Origin: Emcibacter sp.
GTDB lineage: Bacteria > Pseudomonadota > Alphaproteobacteria > Sphingomonadales > Emcibacteraceae
Reading direction: 5' to 3'
DNA length: 64,000 nucleotides
NCBI GenBank assembly: GCA_021741205.1
Contig: JAIOYI010000006.1
Coordinates: 1-64,000, forward strand
This document shows positions 10,069 to 19,935 of this stretch, piece by piece. How positions within the stretch are numbered: the first letter of the stretch is position 1; each line of letters starts with the position of its first letter. The notes under the pieces were generated by a model. It was not told the DNA's origin, made no database searches, and was given only the letters and a program-made list of their open reading frames with translations. Position numbers and translations under genes: made by a program.

Positions 10069-10884
10069 ATGGGCATGTTGCTCACCCCTCAACTCAAAGA
10101 ATATGCAGACTTTCTTGATAAGCTGGCGGAGGCTGCTGCCCAGATTACTTTATCTATGTTTAAAAAACCCCTTAATGCCATCAACAAAGGTAAAAAGCTG
10201 CAACTTGATTTTGACCCCGTTACAAAAGCAGATCAACAGACTGAGAGTGTAATACGCACTCTCATTAATCAAACCTATCCTTCTCATAATATATTAGGGG
10301 AAGAACATGGGAAAGAACATAATCATAAAAACGATACTGACACGTCATGGACTTGGGTTATTGATCCTATTGATGGTACCCGTGCTTATATTTGTGGTAT
10401 TCCCACATGGGGAACTTTAATTGCCTTAAATGATGGTATATATCCTATCATTGGCATGATGGATCAGCCCTATCTTAAGGAACGTTATTTGGGAACGACC
10501 ACAGGTTCATATCTCAATGGTGTTAAAATAAATTGCCGTCCCTGTTATAAATTAACAGATGCAACGGTTTCCACAACTGACCCCACCCAATTTTTTGCAA
10601 CAGATGACGATCTTCGTGCCTATAATCGGGTGGCATCAAAGGCTCGTCTTGTCCGCAATGGTTTAGATTGTTATGGCTATGCCATGATTGCCGCAGGATT
10701 TGTTGACGTTGTCATAGAAAGCGGACTTGAAGCCTATGATATTCAGGCTCTCATTCCTATTATTGAAGGGGCTGGTGGTGTTGTGACAAGCTGGACAGGA
10801 AAGTCAGCCGCACAAGGTGGTCAGGTCGTGGCCTGTGCTTCGGCGGAATTACATAAAGAAGTTCTAACTTTGCTCAACGGTTAA
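10069..10884 (+). CDS. hisN: Inositol monophosphatase family protein, likely histidinol-phosphatase
   Basis: DPVTKADQQTE, GEEHG, WVIDPIDGTRAYICGIPTWGTLIAL; IMPase motifs of HisN type. Confidence 0.85.
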   Translation: MGMLLTPQLKEYADFLDKLAEAAAQITLSMFKKPLNAINKGKKLQLDFDPVTKADQQTESVIRTLINQTYPSHNILGEEHGKEHNHKNDTDTSWTWVIDPIDGTRAYICGIPTWGTLIALNDGIYPIIGMMDQPYLKERYLGTTTGSYLNGVKINCRPCYKLTDATVSTTDPTQFFATDDDLRAYNRVASKARLVRNGLDCYGYAMIAAGFVDVVIESGLEAYDIQALIPIIEGAGGVVTSWTGKSAAQGGQVVACASAELHKEVLTLLNG

Positions 10885-11817
10885 AAAATCATCAATTTCA
10901 CGCCAAAGCTCATCACGATAGAGGTTGCTTTCTCGGTATATTTCATGACGTGCCCCCTTAATGGTGACAAGCTTTATAGAATCGTGTTTTGAAAATAACT
11001 TTTGAATGGCATCATTGCTAATCACTTGATCGTCGCCAGCCATGACGACAAGAATTGGCGTGGAAATTTTATCCAAATAATGAGGCGTATTTATTTTATG
11101 AATACTATGTAAGGCAGATTTAAGCCAACCGAATGTTGCACCCCCCACATATAATTCAGGGTTGGATTTAATAATGTTCTCTTCTGCAGCATATCTTTTA
11201 TCATCATGGGTAAGCAGTTTTTGTTTGATGAGACGTTTTTCTTTGGAAAGATAATTTGTCTGACCAAATGCAAAGGACTTTTTAAAACCAAGCCAATTTG
11301 CACAATAAATGACGGATTTAATAATAATATCCGTCAATCCTTTGCCAAAATTGAAACCAATGAGAGGTGCCATTAAAATAACCTTATCAATCTTTTCTGA
11401 GCAATCATGAAGATAGCGCAAACAAATATGTCCCCCCATAGAATGACCGATCAGATAAATTGGTAATTCATTGGCCCGTGGGTCCGTCATAACCAAATTT
11501 GACATAATTTCCTTGAGATCATTTGAAAAAAAATCAAAATTTTCCGCATAACTTTTTGATCTATCTTCCAATATTCTATCCGACAATCCCTGCCCCCGAT
11601 TATCAAATGCATAAAGGGCATAGCCTTTTTCCAAAAAATCAGAAATAAATTCTGACTGTTTTTCCATATATTCTCTATGCCCATTAACAAGAACAACAAT
11701 GGCATGGCTATGGCTGTTTGATACCCAACTTGAGGTTCGTAATTTGGTGCCATCTTGCATTGTCAGGTATTTGATTTGTCCTGTGCGATTTAGATTGGGG
11801 AAATTATTCCACATCAT
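10864..11817 (-). CDS. Alpha/beta hydrolase (lysophospholipase / monoacylglycerol lipase-like)
   Basis: GHREYMEKQSEF, YAFDNRGQGLSDR, LIGHSMGGHICLRY nucleophile elbow; C-terminal D and H (VVMAGDDQVI, KGARHEIYRE). Confidence 0.88.
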   Translation of the reverse strand: MMWNNFPNLNRTGQIKYLTMQDGTKLRTSSWVSNSHSHAIVVLVNGHREYMEKQSEFISDFLEKGYALYAFDNRGQGLSDRILEDRSKSYAENFDFFSNDLKEIMSNLVMTDPRANELPIYLIGHSMGGHICLRYLHDCSEKIDKVILMAPLIGFNFGKGLTDIIIKSVIYCANWLGFKKSFAFGQTNYLSKEKRLIKQKLLTHDDKRYAAEENIIKSNPELYVGGATFGWLKSALHSIHKINTPHYLDKISTPILVVMAGDDQVISNDAIQKLFSKHDSIKLVTIKGARHEIYRESNLYRDELWREIDDFLTVEQS

Positions 11818-11968
11818 TTTATTTCAAACCTTTTGATTTATATCCTAACTCTAAGCAAAAAATAGATTTTCTCAAATAAAATATTTATATCAAAGTTATG
11901 TTGCTTGTTTTCTGAACAAACTTTCCTTATGTCTTAGAATATAAAATCTCTAAAAATGGAAATAAGTC

Positions 11969-12916
11969 ATGACAAAAACCCATCATACAAAAGTTTTGAT
12001 TATTGGTTCTGGGCCAGCGGGCTATACGGCCGCCATATATGCCGCACGAGCAAACCTTAACCCTATTGTTGTCCAGGGAATGCAACCAGGTGGGCAGTTA
12101 ACCATTACGACTGAGGTTGAGAACTATCCAGGCTTTGCAGAGCCCATACAGGGACCATGGCTTATGGAACAGATGGAGGCACAAGCCCGCAATGTTAATG
12201 CGGAGATCATAACCGATATGATCACCGATGTTAATTTTGATGAACGCCCCTTTGTTTGCACAGGCGAATCTGGTGATATTTATACTGGGGATACGGTTAT
12301 TATCTCAACGGGTGCTCAGGCCATGTGGCTTGGGATTCCCTCAGAACAGAAATTTCAGGGATTTGGTGTATCCGCCTGTGCTACCTGTGACGGTTTTTTT
12401 TACCGCAATAAAGAAGTCGTTGTGGTCGGTGGCGGCAATACAGCCGTTGAAGAAGCTCTTTTCCTGACTAATTTTGCTTCAAAGGTAACCCTCATTCATA
12501 GAAGAGATAAGCTCAGATCGGAAAAAATTCTGCAAGATCGTCTTTTTGCTAATGATAAAATACATGTTATCTGGGATAGTGTGATAGAAGAAATAGTTGG
12601 GGATGAACCCCCTATGGGCGGTGTTACAGGCGTTAAAGTGAAAAATGTAAAAACAAACGCCATTGATACGATCTCAACTTACGGCGTCTTTATCGCCATT
12701 GGACATAAACCCTCAACGTCAATATTTACGGGAAAAGTGAATATGGATCCAGAAGGTTACATTCTTAAGGCACCCGACAGCACAGCAACAAATATAGCGG
12801 GTGTTTTTGCGGCAGGTGATGTGACTGATAAAATATACAGACAAGCCGTAACCGCGGCTGGTATGGGCTGTATGGCGGCTCTGGAGGCAGAGGCTTTCCT
12901 TGCAGAACATCTTTAA
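11969..12916 (+). CDS. trxB: Thioredoxin-disulfide reductase
   Basis: GSGPAGYTAAIYAARANLNP, CATCDGFF redox motif, VVGGGNTAVEEALFLTNFASKVTLIHRRD. Confidence 0.96.
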   Translation: MTKTHHTKVLIIGSGPAGYTAAIYAARANLNPIVVQGMQPGGQLTITTEVENYPGFAEPIQGPWLMEQMEAQARNVNAEIITDMITDVNFDERPFVCTGESGDIYTGDTVIISTGAQAMWLGIPSEQKFQGFGVSACATCDGFFYRNKEVVVVGGGNTAVEEALFLTNFASKVTLIHRRDKLRSEKILQDRLFANDKIHVIWDSVIEEIVGDEPPMGGVTGVKVKNVKTNAIDTISTYGVFIAIGHKPSTSIFTGKVNMDPEGYILKAPDSTATNIAGVFAAGDVTDKIYRQAVTAAGMGCMAALEAEAFLAEHL

Positions 12917-13009
12917 ATTTAAGCATTGTTCTTTTTTTCTAAAAAGATATCAATAATAGATATATAAGAAATACTGACATCATATATTAATTTTTGAGGT
13001 TATAATATT

Positions 13010-13894
13010 ATGGATTGGGATAAGTTAAGAATTTTTCATGTGGTTGCCTCTTCTGGCAGCTTTACCCGTGCGGGTGAAAAATTATTTCTTAGCCAATCTG
13101 CGGTAAGCCGTCAGATTAAAACTTTGGAAGAAAGCCTCAATACAACTCTTTTTAATCGCCATGCACGGGGTTTAAGTTTAACCGAAGAGGGCGAAACGCT
13201 TTTTAAAACAGCGGAAGAAGTTATTTCAAAAATTCATATCACTGAACAGCTTCTTATAGAAGGTACGGATATTCCTCGCGGTGAATTAAAAATTTCTACC
13301 ACGCTAAGCTTTGGTTCTACTTGGATGATCAATAATATCCGAGGCTTTATTGAACGATATCCGGAAATCAATGTTCAGTTATTAGTTGCAGACAGTGATC
13401 TTGATTTAAATACCCGTGAGGCGGATGTGGCTATTCGGTTTCATCCAGCACATCAACTTGATCTTATTCAAAGGCAGGTGGCCGTATTCCATCATCATCT
13501 TTACGCCTCTCCTGAATATCTAAGCCGTAAAGGCCGCCCTGAAACATTGGAAGATTTGGATAATCATAATCTTATAACTTACGGCGATGGTGTCCAGTCG
13601 CCCACCAGAAATATTGATTGGATATTAGACCGAGAAAATGGCGAAAAAAGAACATCATTGCTTCGCATCAATAGTGTGGTTGGTGTTCTTCAGGCTATTA
13701 AATCAGGTTTAGGAATTGCTGCCATTCCTGACTATCTGGTACATGGTTCCGCTAATGTCGTCAGGATTTTAAATGATCTCGAGGGCCCAGCATTTCCCGC
13801 TTATTTGATTTATACGCAAGAAGGTCGTAAATCGCGCCGAATTATGGCCTTTAAAGATTTTATCATTGAACAATTCAAAAATGCGCGTTTCTAA
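13010..13894 (+). CDS. LysR-family transcriptional regulator, LsrB/VtlR-like
   Basis: MDWDKLRIFHVVASSGSFTRAGEKLFLSQSAVSRQIKTLEESLNTTLFNRHARGLSLTEEGE; located directly downstream of trxB, as lsrB is in rhizobia. Confidence 0.88.
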   Translation: MDWDKLRIFHVVASSGSFTRAGEKLFLSQSAVSRQIKTLEESLNTTLFNRHARGLSLTEEGETLFKTAEEVISKIHITEQLLIEGTDIPRGELKISTTLSFGSTWMINNIRGFIERYPEINVQLLVADSDLDLNTREADVAIRFHPAHQLDLIQRQVAVFHHHLYASPEYLSRKGRPETLEDLDNHNLITYGDGVQSPTRNIDWILDRENGEKRTSLLRINSVVGVLQAIKSGLGIAAIPDYLVHGSANVVRILNDLEGPAFPAYLIYTQEGRKSRRIMAFKDFIIEQFKNARF

Positions 13895-13932
13895 TATTTA
13901 AACAATCTAATTTTTATTAGACATGCATAAAA

Positions 13933-13949
13933 TGCAATGCTGCATTGCA
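13933..13949. promoter_or_regulatory. Perfect inverted repeat TGCAATGC-T-GCATTGCA, candidate LysR-type regulator binding site
   Basis: 8-bp perfect dyad with a 1-nt spacer, centred about 53 bp upstream of the predicted sRNA start. Confidence 0.6.
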
Positions 13950-13959
13950 ATAAGATACA

Positions 13960-13987
13960 TTGAAATTCTAAATAAAATCTCTATATT
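13960..13987 (+). promoter_or_regulatory. Predicted sigma70-like promoter of the sRNA
   Basis: TTGAAA (13960-13965), 16-bp spacer, TATATT (13982-13987). Confidence 0.5.
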
Positions 13988-13993
13988 AAACTA

Positions 13994-14161
13994 CAGATGT
14001 TGCGATGCAATATCACACTGAGATTTCTTCCCTAAATTATTTCAGTGATGCTATACTTATCTTTCTCCCTAAAAATAAGTATGGCTGTTTCATAGTCTCC
14101 CTAGACATGAAATCCTCCCTATATTTTGACTTGCCGGGTTTTTTAACCCGGCATTTTTTTT
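13994..14161 (+). ncRNA. Candidate trans-acting small RNA (AbcR-like, anti-Shine-Dalgarno loops)
   Basis: Hairpin 1 ATACTTAT/ATAAGTAT (14053-14082) with loop CTTTCTCCCTAAAA; hairpin 2 TTTCAT/ATGAAA (14088-14112) enclosing GTCTCCCTAGAC; single-stranded CCTCCCT (14114-14120); terminator 14133-14161. No plausible protein. 5' end estimated from the promoter. Confidence 0.75.
14133..14161 (+). terminator. Rho-independent terminator of the sRNA
   Basis: GCCGGGTT-TTTT-AACCCGGC followed by ATTTTTTTT. Confidence 0.92.
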
Positions 14162-14240
14162 GTTTTCCATTGTATTATAATGCACTGCAAAATTCTATGT
14201 ATTTGTGGACTTTATCATACAAAGGATGCATAGCTGTGGG

Positions 14241-14885
14241 TTAATCGGTATGATCCAGAATATCTTTCATATTCGAAAAAACTATCCCCCCAGCGATTGC
14301 AAGCTTTTTACCCTGTCCTCTCGTTGCATAGGCTAAAACCTCCATACCTGCGGCAACGGCACCTTGTACACCAGGAAGGCTATCTTCGATAACAAGACAT
14401 TGGGAAGGATCAACATTCATTTGATTAGCGACATATAAAAATAAATCGGGATAGGGTTTACCTCGCTTAACTTGGCTCGCGCTAAAAATATTGCCGTTAA
14501 AATAATGCTTAAGATGAGTCAGGCCAAGGGTGAAATCCATTTTTTCAGGAGAACCGCTTGAGGCCACACATATTTTTCTCTGCTGCCTAGACAATGCATC
14601 CAAAACATCTGTAACACCTTGCACAGGTCTTAAAGTATGTTCAAAGGCCGCAAAAGTTTTAACCTGCAATTTCTCTAGAAAATCGTAAGGCAGTTTATGA
14701 CCTAGCATGTCTTCTGCAATTTTAACAACAGAGGACATGGAAAGACCAACAAATTTTTCAACCACTTGGTTAATCGTGAGATTAAGGCCGCATTCGACAA
14801 GCGCTTGTCGTAATTCTTCATTAGCGATGGATTCGCTGTCAACCAGCACACCATCACAATCAAAAATAATTAATTCAATGGTCAT
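14241..14885 (-). CDS. HAD-family hydrolase (beta-phosphoglucomutase/phosphatase-like)
   Basis: LIIFDCDGVLVDSESIA, VASSGSPEKM, GKPYPDLFLYVA, VIEDSLPGVQGAVAAGM. Confidence 0.9.
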   Translation of the reverse strand: MTIELIIFDCDGVLVDSESIANEELRQALVECGLNLTINQVVEKFVGLSMSSVVKIAEDMLGHKLPYDFLEKLQVKTFAAFEHTLRPVQGVTDVLDALSRQQRKICVASSGSPEKMDFTLGLTHLKHYFNGNIFSASQVKRGKPYPDLFLYVANQMNVDPSQCLVIEDSLPGVQGAVAAGMEVLAYATRGQGKKLAIAGGIVFSNMKDILDHTD

Positions 14886-14903
14886 CAGCTGCCCAAATAT
14901 ACA

Positions 14904-16229
<1,326 letters not shown>

Positions 16230-16274
16230 TTATATTACTAAGATTATGCAATGTAATGGGTCGAGATTATTACC

Positions 16275-17756
16275 ATGGGGCAAAATATTGAAATAAAGCA
16301 TTTTACCGAGAGTGACTATAAAAAGTTTTCTAAAAAATTATATGATAATTTAAATGCGTTGGAACAATGTCTTTCAAGACCTGAATTTGGTGAAGGATCT
16401 ATCACCCTTGGTGCCGAACTTGAAACGTATATTGTTAATAAAAATCACAAAATTTCCCCTATCAATGATGCTATTTTAAATGATCTCAAAGACCCCCTAT
16501 TTCAGCATGAGCTCAATAAATTTAATCTTGAATATAATCTGTTACCTGTTCCCGCTAAGGGAAAACCATTTTCTAAAATGAAAGCGGATATTGATAATGC
16601 CATGCTTAAGGCATCGCATGTGGCACATAAACATAACTCTGCCATCGTTCCTATAGGAATTTTACCAACATTGGATATTGATAATTTTAACGCAGATTAT
16701 ATGACTGATATTGGCCGCTACCACATGCTTAGTGATGGGCTACATAAAATGCGGGGTGAGGCCTTTAAGATTAACATCAATGGTGATGACCCAATACAAT
16801 TGGAATGCGATCATGTAACCTTAGAGGGGGCGAATACATCATTGCAGATTCATTTGCGCATTGAACCCCATAAATTCGCTGATAGCTATAATACAACCCA
16901 AGTTGTAACATCCCTTGCTGTTGCTTTATCTGGCAACTCACCAACCCTTATGGGTCATAAGTTATGGCACGAAACTAGAATTGCGCTTTTCAAGCAATCC
17001 ATTGATAGCCGACTAAGAAATGAGGTAAATTGGCGTCAACCCTCTAGAGTTTCTTTTGGGCATGGCTGGGTACGTAAAAATGCTCTGGAGCTATTCAAAG
17101 AAACTGTTGCTCTATATCCACCGATTATACCCTATCTATTTGAGAAAAATAACCAAAATGAGAATGAATTACCAAAATTAGCGGAATTAAATTTACATAT
17201 GGGAACAATATGGCCATGGAACCGTGCGGTATATTCTTCTCAAGATGAGGGACATCTTCGCATTGAGATGAGAGCATTACCCTCTGGTCCAACCAGTATA
17301 GATATGATGGCAGGGGCTGCGTTTTTTATCGGCCTTGTCATCGGACTTCGGGATAAGATCAATGATATATTACCTGCACTTCCTTTTAGATTTGCGGAAT
17401 ATAATTTTTATCGTGCCGCACAAATGGGTCTTGAGGCAAATATATTATGGCCTATGAAAAATCAGAACTGTCCTACAGGACAGCCAATATGCGAGGTCAT
17501 AAAGTCACTTTTACCCTATATGGAAAAAGGATTATCCATACTCGAGGTTGATCCACAAGAAATTCAAATATTTAAAAACAATATTAATGACCGTCTATTG
17601 GCCAAGCGCACGGGCTCAATTTGGCAATTAGGCATGATTGATCGATATGAAACGGCAGGGTTTAATCGTAATGAGGCCTGTCATGCTATGATCAAAAAAT
17701 ATATTGAATTACAAAAAACTTTTAAGCCCGTGGTGGAGTGGGACTTAAATTTATGA
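16275..17756 (+). CDS. GCS2-family glutamate-cysteine ligase-like carboxylate-amine ligase
   Basis: LGAELETYIVN, HVTLEGANTSLQIHLRI, LSGNSPTLMGHKLWHETRIALFKQSID, HLRIEMRALPSGPTSIDMMAGAAFF; substrate not determinable from sequence. Confidence 0.75.
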   Translation: MGQNIEIKHFTESDYKKFSKKLYDNLNALEQCLSRPEFGEGSITLGAELETYIVNKNHKISPINDAILNDLKDPLFQHELNKFNLEYNLLPVPAKGKPFSKMKADIDNAMLKASHVAHKHNSAIVPIGILPTLDIDNFNADYMTDIGRYHMLSDGLHKMRGEAFKININGDDPIQLECDHVTLEGANTSLQIHLRIEPHKFADSYNTTQVVTSLAVALSGNSPTLMGHKLWHETRIALFKQSIDSRLRNEVNWRQPSRVSFGHGWVRKNALELFKETVALYPPIIPYLFEKNNQNENELPKLAELNLHMGTIWPWNRAVYSSQDEGHLRIEMRALPSGPTSIDMMAGAAFFIGLVIGLRDKINDILPALPFRFAEYNFYRAAQMGLEANILWPMKNQNCPTGQPICEVIKSLLPYMEKGLSILEVDPQEIQIFKNNINDRLLAKRTGSIWQLGMIDRYETAGFNRNEACHAMIKKYIELQKTFKPVVEWDLNL

Positions 17757-18778
17757 CCCGTAATTTTTTTAAAATCTGGCAAGACCCCTCGCCCGAAAAA
17801 ATTGGTCATAGCGTAAAAGAATTTCTTCTAAATATGAATGAACCTACATGGATTAATATGTCAGGAAAAGATAAGAGCCGACGACGTATCCTAGTTACTC
17901 TTCTCCATGGCAATGAACCGTCTGGCTTAAAGGCTGTTTTTAATTGGCTCTCAAGGCCAAATCGACCTGTCCCAGTAACGGATATTTCCTTTTTTATATG
18001 CTCTGTAAAGGCGGCCTTGTTGGAACCTGCCTTTACCCACCGTTATATGCCGAACATGCCTGATATGAATCGCTGTTTTTATCCCCCTTTCTTGGGCCAT
18101 AGTGGGCTTTTGGCTGAAAAAATACTAAACCATATCAATGTATTAAAGCCAGAAGCCGTGATTGATATGCATAATACTTCGGGTTCTGGGCCAAATTTTT
18201 GTGTAACGACGTCACTAGAAGATAAATATATCCAATTATCCAATAATTTTTCCGACCATTTAATTTTGACGGAGTTATCTTTAGGTGCCTTGATGGAGGC
18301 CGATATAGAATGTCCTATCATAACGTTGGAATGCGGGGGAAGCATTGATTTTTCCGCCGATAAAGTTGCCATGGATAGTTTAGCTATTTTAACCTCCTAT
18401 CAGGATATTTTCCAAAATACGCCTCATGCATTACCCCGTAAAATTTATAAACATCCCCTAAGATTTGAACTTAAGGAAGACACAACCCTATGTTATGGCA
18501 ACGCCCCTGTTCAGAATATGAATGTTACTCTAATCGCAGATATTGAGCGGCATAATTTTGGTGTAACAGCCAAAAATGAATTTCTAGGTTGGGTTGGAGA
18601 AAGAGGTTTGGATTATTTCACAGCCATTAATGATAAGGGCATTGATATTAAAGATAAACTTTTTCACATTGATGATAATAAAATTTATACCGCCCTTCCC
18701 TTACAGCTTTTTATGATTACGCCAAGGCCCGAAATAGCGAAAAAGGATTGTCTGTTTTATTTGGTGAAGGCCGATTAA
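17738..18778 (+). CDS. Succinylglutamate desuccinylase/aspartoacylase-family (AstE/AspA, M14-like) zinc hydrolase
   Basis: LVTLLHGNEPSGLKAVFNWL (HxxE zinc motif) and AVIDMHNTSGSGPNF (zinc His); overlaps the upstream ligase ORF by 19 nt. Confidence 0.8.
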   Translation: MGLKFMTRNFFKIWQDPSPEKIGHSVKEFLLNMNEPTWINMSGKDKSRRRILVTLLHGNEPSGLKAVFNWLSRPNRPVPVTDISFFICSVKAALLEPAFTHRYMPNMPDMNRCFYPPFLGHSGLLAEKILNHINVLKPEAVIDMHNTSGSGPNFCVTTSLEDKYIQLSNNFSDHLILTELSLGALMEADIECPIITLECGGSIDFSADKVAMDSLAILTSYQDIFQNTPHALPRKIYKHPLRFELKEDTTLCYGNAPVQNMNVTLIADIERHNFGVTAKNEFLGWVGERGLDYFTAINDKGIDIKDKLFHIDDNKIYTALPLQLFMITPRPEIAKKDCLFYLVKAD

Positions 18779-18791
18779 ATAGCCTTAAATG

Positions 18792-19214
18792 TTAATCAAA
18801 AGAAATGTGTTTTTGTCGTTGTTCTTTTTGAATGCCCCGCTTTTTCTTTGTTTCAATTCTTCTGATTTGAGAATTTTTAGTGGGTTTGGTGGCGCGACGT
18901 CTGTGCGGCGCTATGGCCGCATCCCGAATTAAGGTCATTAAGCGATTTTGAGCATCTTCACGGTTTTTAAGCTGGCTACGAAACCGTCTAGCCGTGATCA
19001 CAATCACTCCCGATGAGGTCATTCTATAGCCACTAATTTTTTTTAATCGCAAAAATACTTCTTCTGTAAGGGCAGGCGAATTCTTGGCATCAAAACGAAT
19101 TTGCACCGCCGTTTCGACCTTATTGACATTCTGACCACCAGGACCAGAAGAGCGGATGAAGCTTTCTTCTATTTCATTTTCATCAATTGATATGGTGTTG
19201 GTAATTTCTAACAT
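18792..19214 (-). CDS. arfB: Alternative ribosome-rescue peptidyl-tRNA hydrolase ArfB
   Basis: SFIRSSGPGGQNVNKVETAVQIRFD (GGQ) and basic C-terminal tail (TKPTKNSQIRRIETKKKRGIQKEQRQK). Confidence 0.93.
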   Translation of the reverse strand: MLEITNTISIDENEIEESFIRSSGPGGQNVNKVETAVQIRFDAKNSPALTEEVFLRLKKISGYRMTSSGVIVITARRFRSQLKNREDAQNRLMTLIRDAAIAPHRRRATKPTKNSQIRRIETKKKRGIQKEQRQKHISFD

Positions 19215-19300
19215 GGCTCAGTTTCAATAAAAAACCCCAATTTACAATGTATCATAACATAGCAAGATTGGGGTATTATTATATTAAGTTATAGGGTTTC

Positions 19301-19765
19301 TTAGAACGGAATATCATCATCAAGATCAGCAGAAGATCCGCCGAAAGACCCGCCAGAGGAATTATTATCGGATGTATCACCGTAAGTGTCACCAGAATAC
19401 CCACTACCTTCATTTTTGCCACCAAGCATTGTCAATTCCCCGCGGAATCTTTGTAACACAACCTCGGTCGTGTATTTTTCAACACCCGCTTGATCGGTCC
19501 ATTTGCGGGTTTGTAAAGCCCCTTCCACATAAATAGTTGATCCTTTGCGGAGATATTTTTCCGCAACGCTACAAAGATTTTCATTAAAAATAACCACACG
19601 GTGCCATTCCGTACGCTCTTTTCTTTCCCCTGAATTACGGTCTTTCCAATTTTCAGAAGTCGCAAGATTAAGTGTCACCACAGGTTTACCGTCCGCCGTG
19701 TGGCGCACCTCTGGATCACGACCTAAATTCCCGACTAATATTACTTTATTGACACTTCCCGCCAT
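19301..19765 (-). CDS. ssb: Single-stranded DNA-binding protein
   Basis: [38 protein letters not shown]... and acidic tip DLDDDIPF; the ORF extends to 19831. Confidence 0.96.
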   Translation of the reverse strand: MAGSVNKVILVGNLGRDPEVRHTADGKPVVTLNLATSENWKDRNSGERKERTEWHRVVIFNENLCSVAEKYLRKGSTIYVEGALQTRKWTDQAGVEKYTTEVVLQRFRGELTMLGGKNEGSGYSGDTYGDTSDNNSSGGSFGGSSADLDDDIPF

Positions 19766-19855
19766 ATTTTTTTCCTTATAGAGTAAATGAATGATTTGTC
19801 CCAACCATAGCCTTTGTAATATGATCTGCAAAGTAAAATATCACAAATTTAATGA

Positions 19856-19870
19856 GAACAAAATAAGAAC
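19856..19870. promoter_or_regulatory. Alphaproteobacterial LexA (SOS) box
   Basis: GAAC-AAAATAA-GAAC, an exact GAAC-N7-GAAC direct repeat in the ssb/uvrA divergent intergenic region. Confidence 0.75.
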
Positions 19871-19935
19871 TTGACTTATTGCCAAAAAACTTCAAATTGT
19901 TCGTATTATTTTTAAATTAAGAGCCATAAATTATC

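Noticed and set aside
13899-13925. Weak hairpin TCTAAT-TTTT-ATTAGA after the LysR gene
   Set aside because: Short AT-only stem without a following T-run; too weak to call a terminator.
14005-14244. 79-aa ORF MQYHTEISSLNYF...
   Set aside because: Spans the sRNA hairpins and terminator; no ribosome-binding site apparent, composition follows the RNA structure, and it runs through the terminator.
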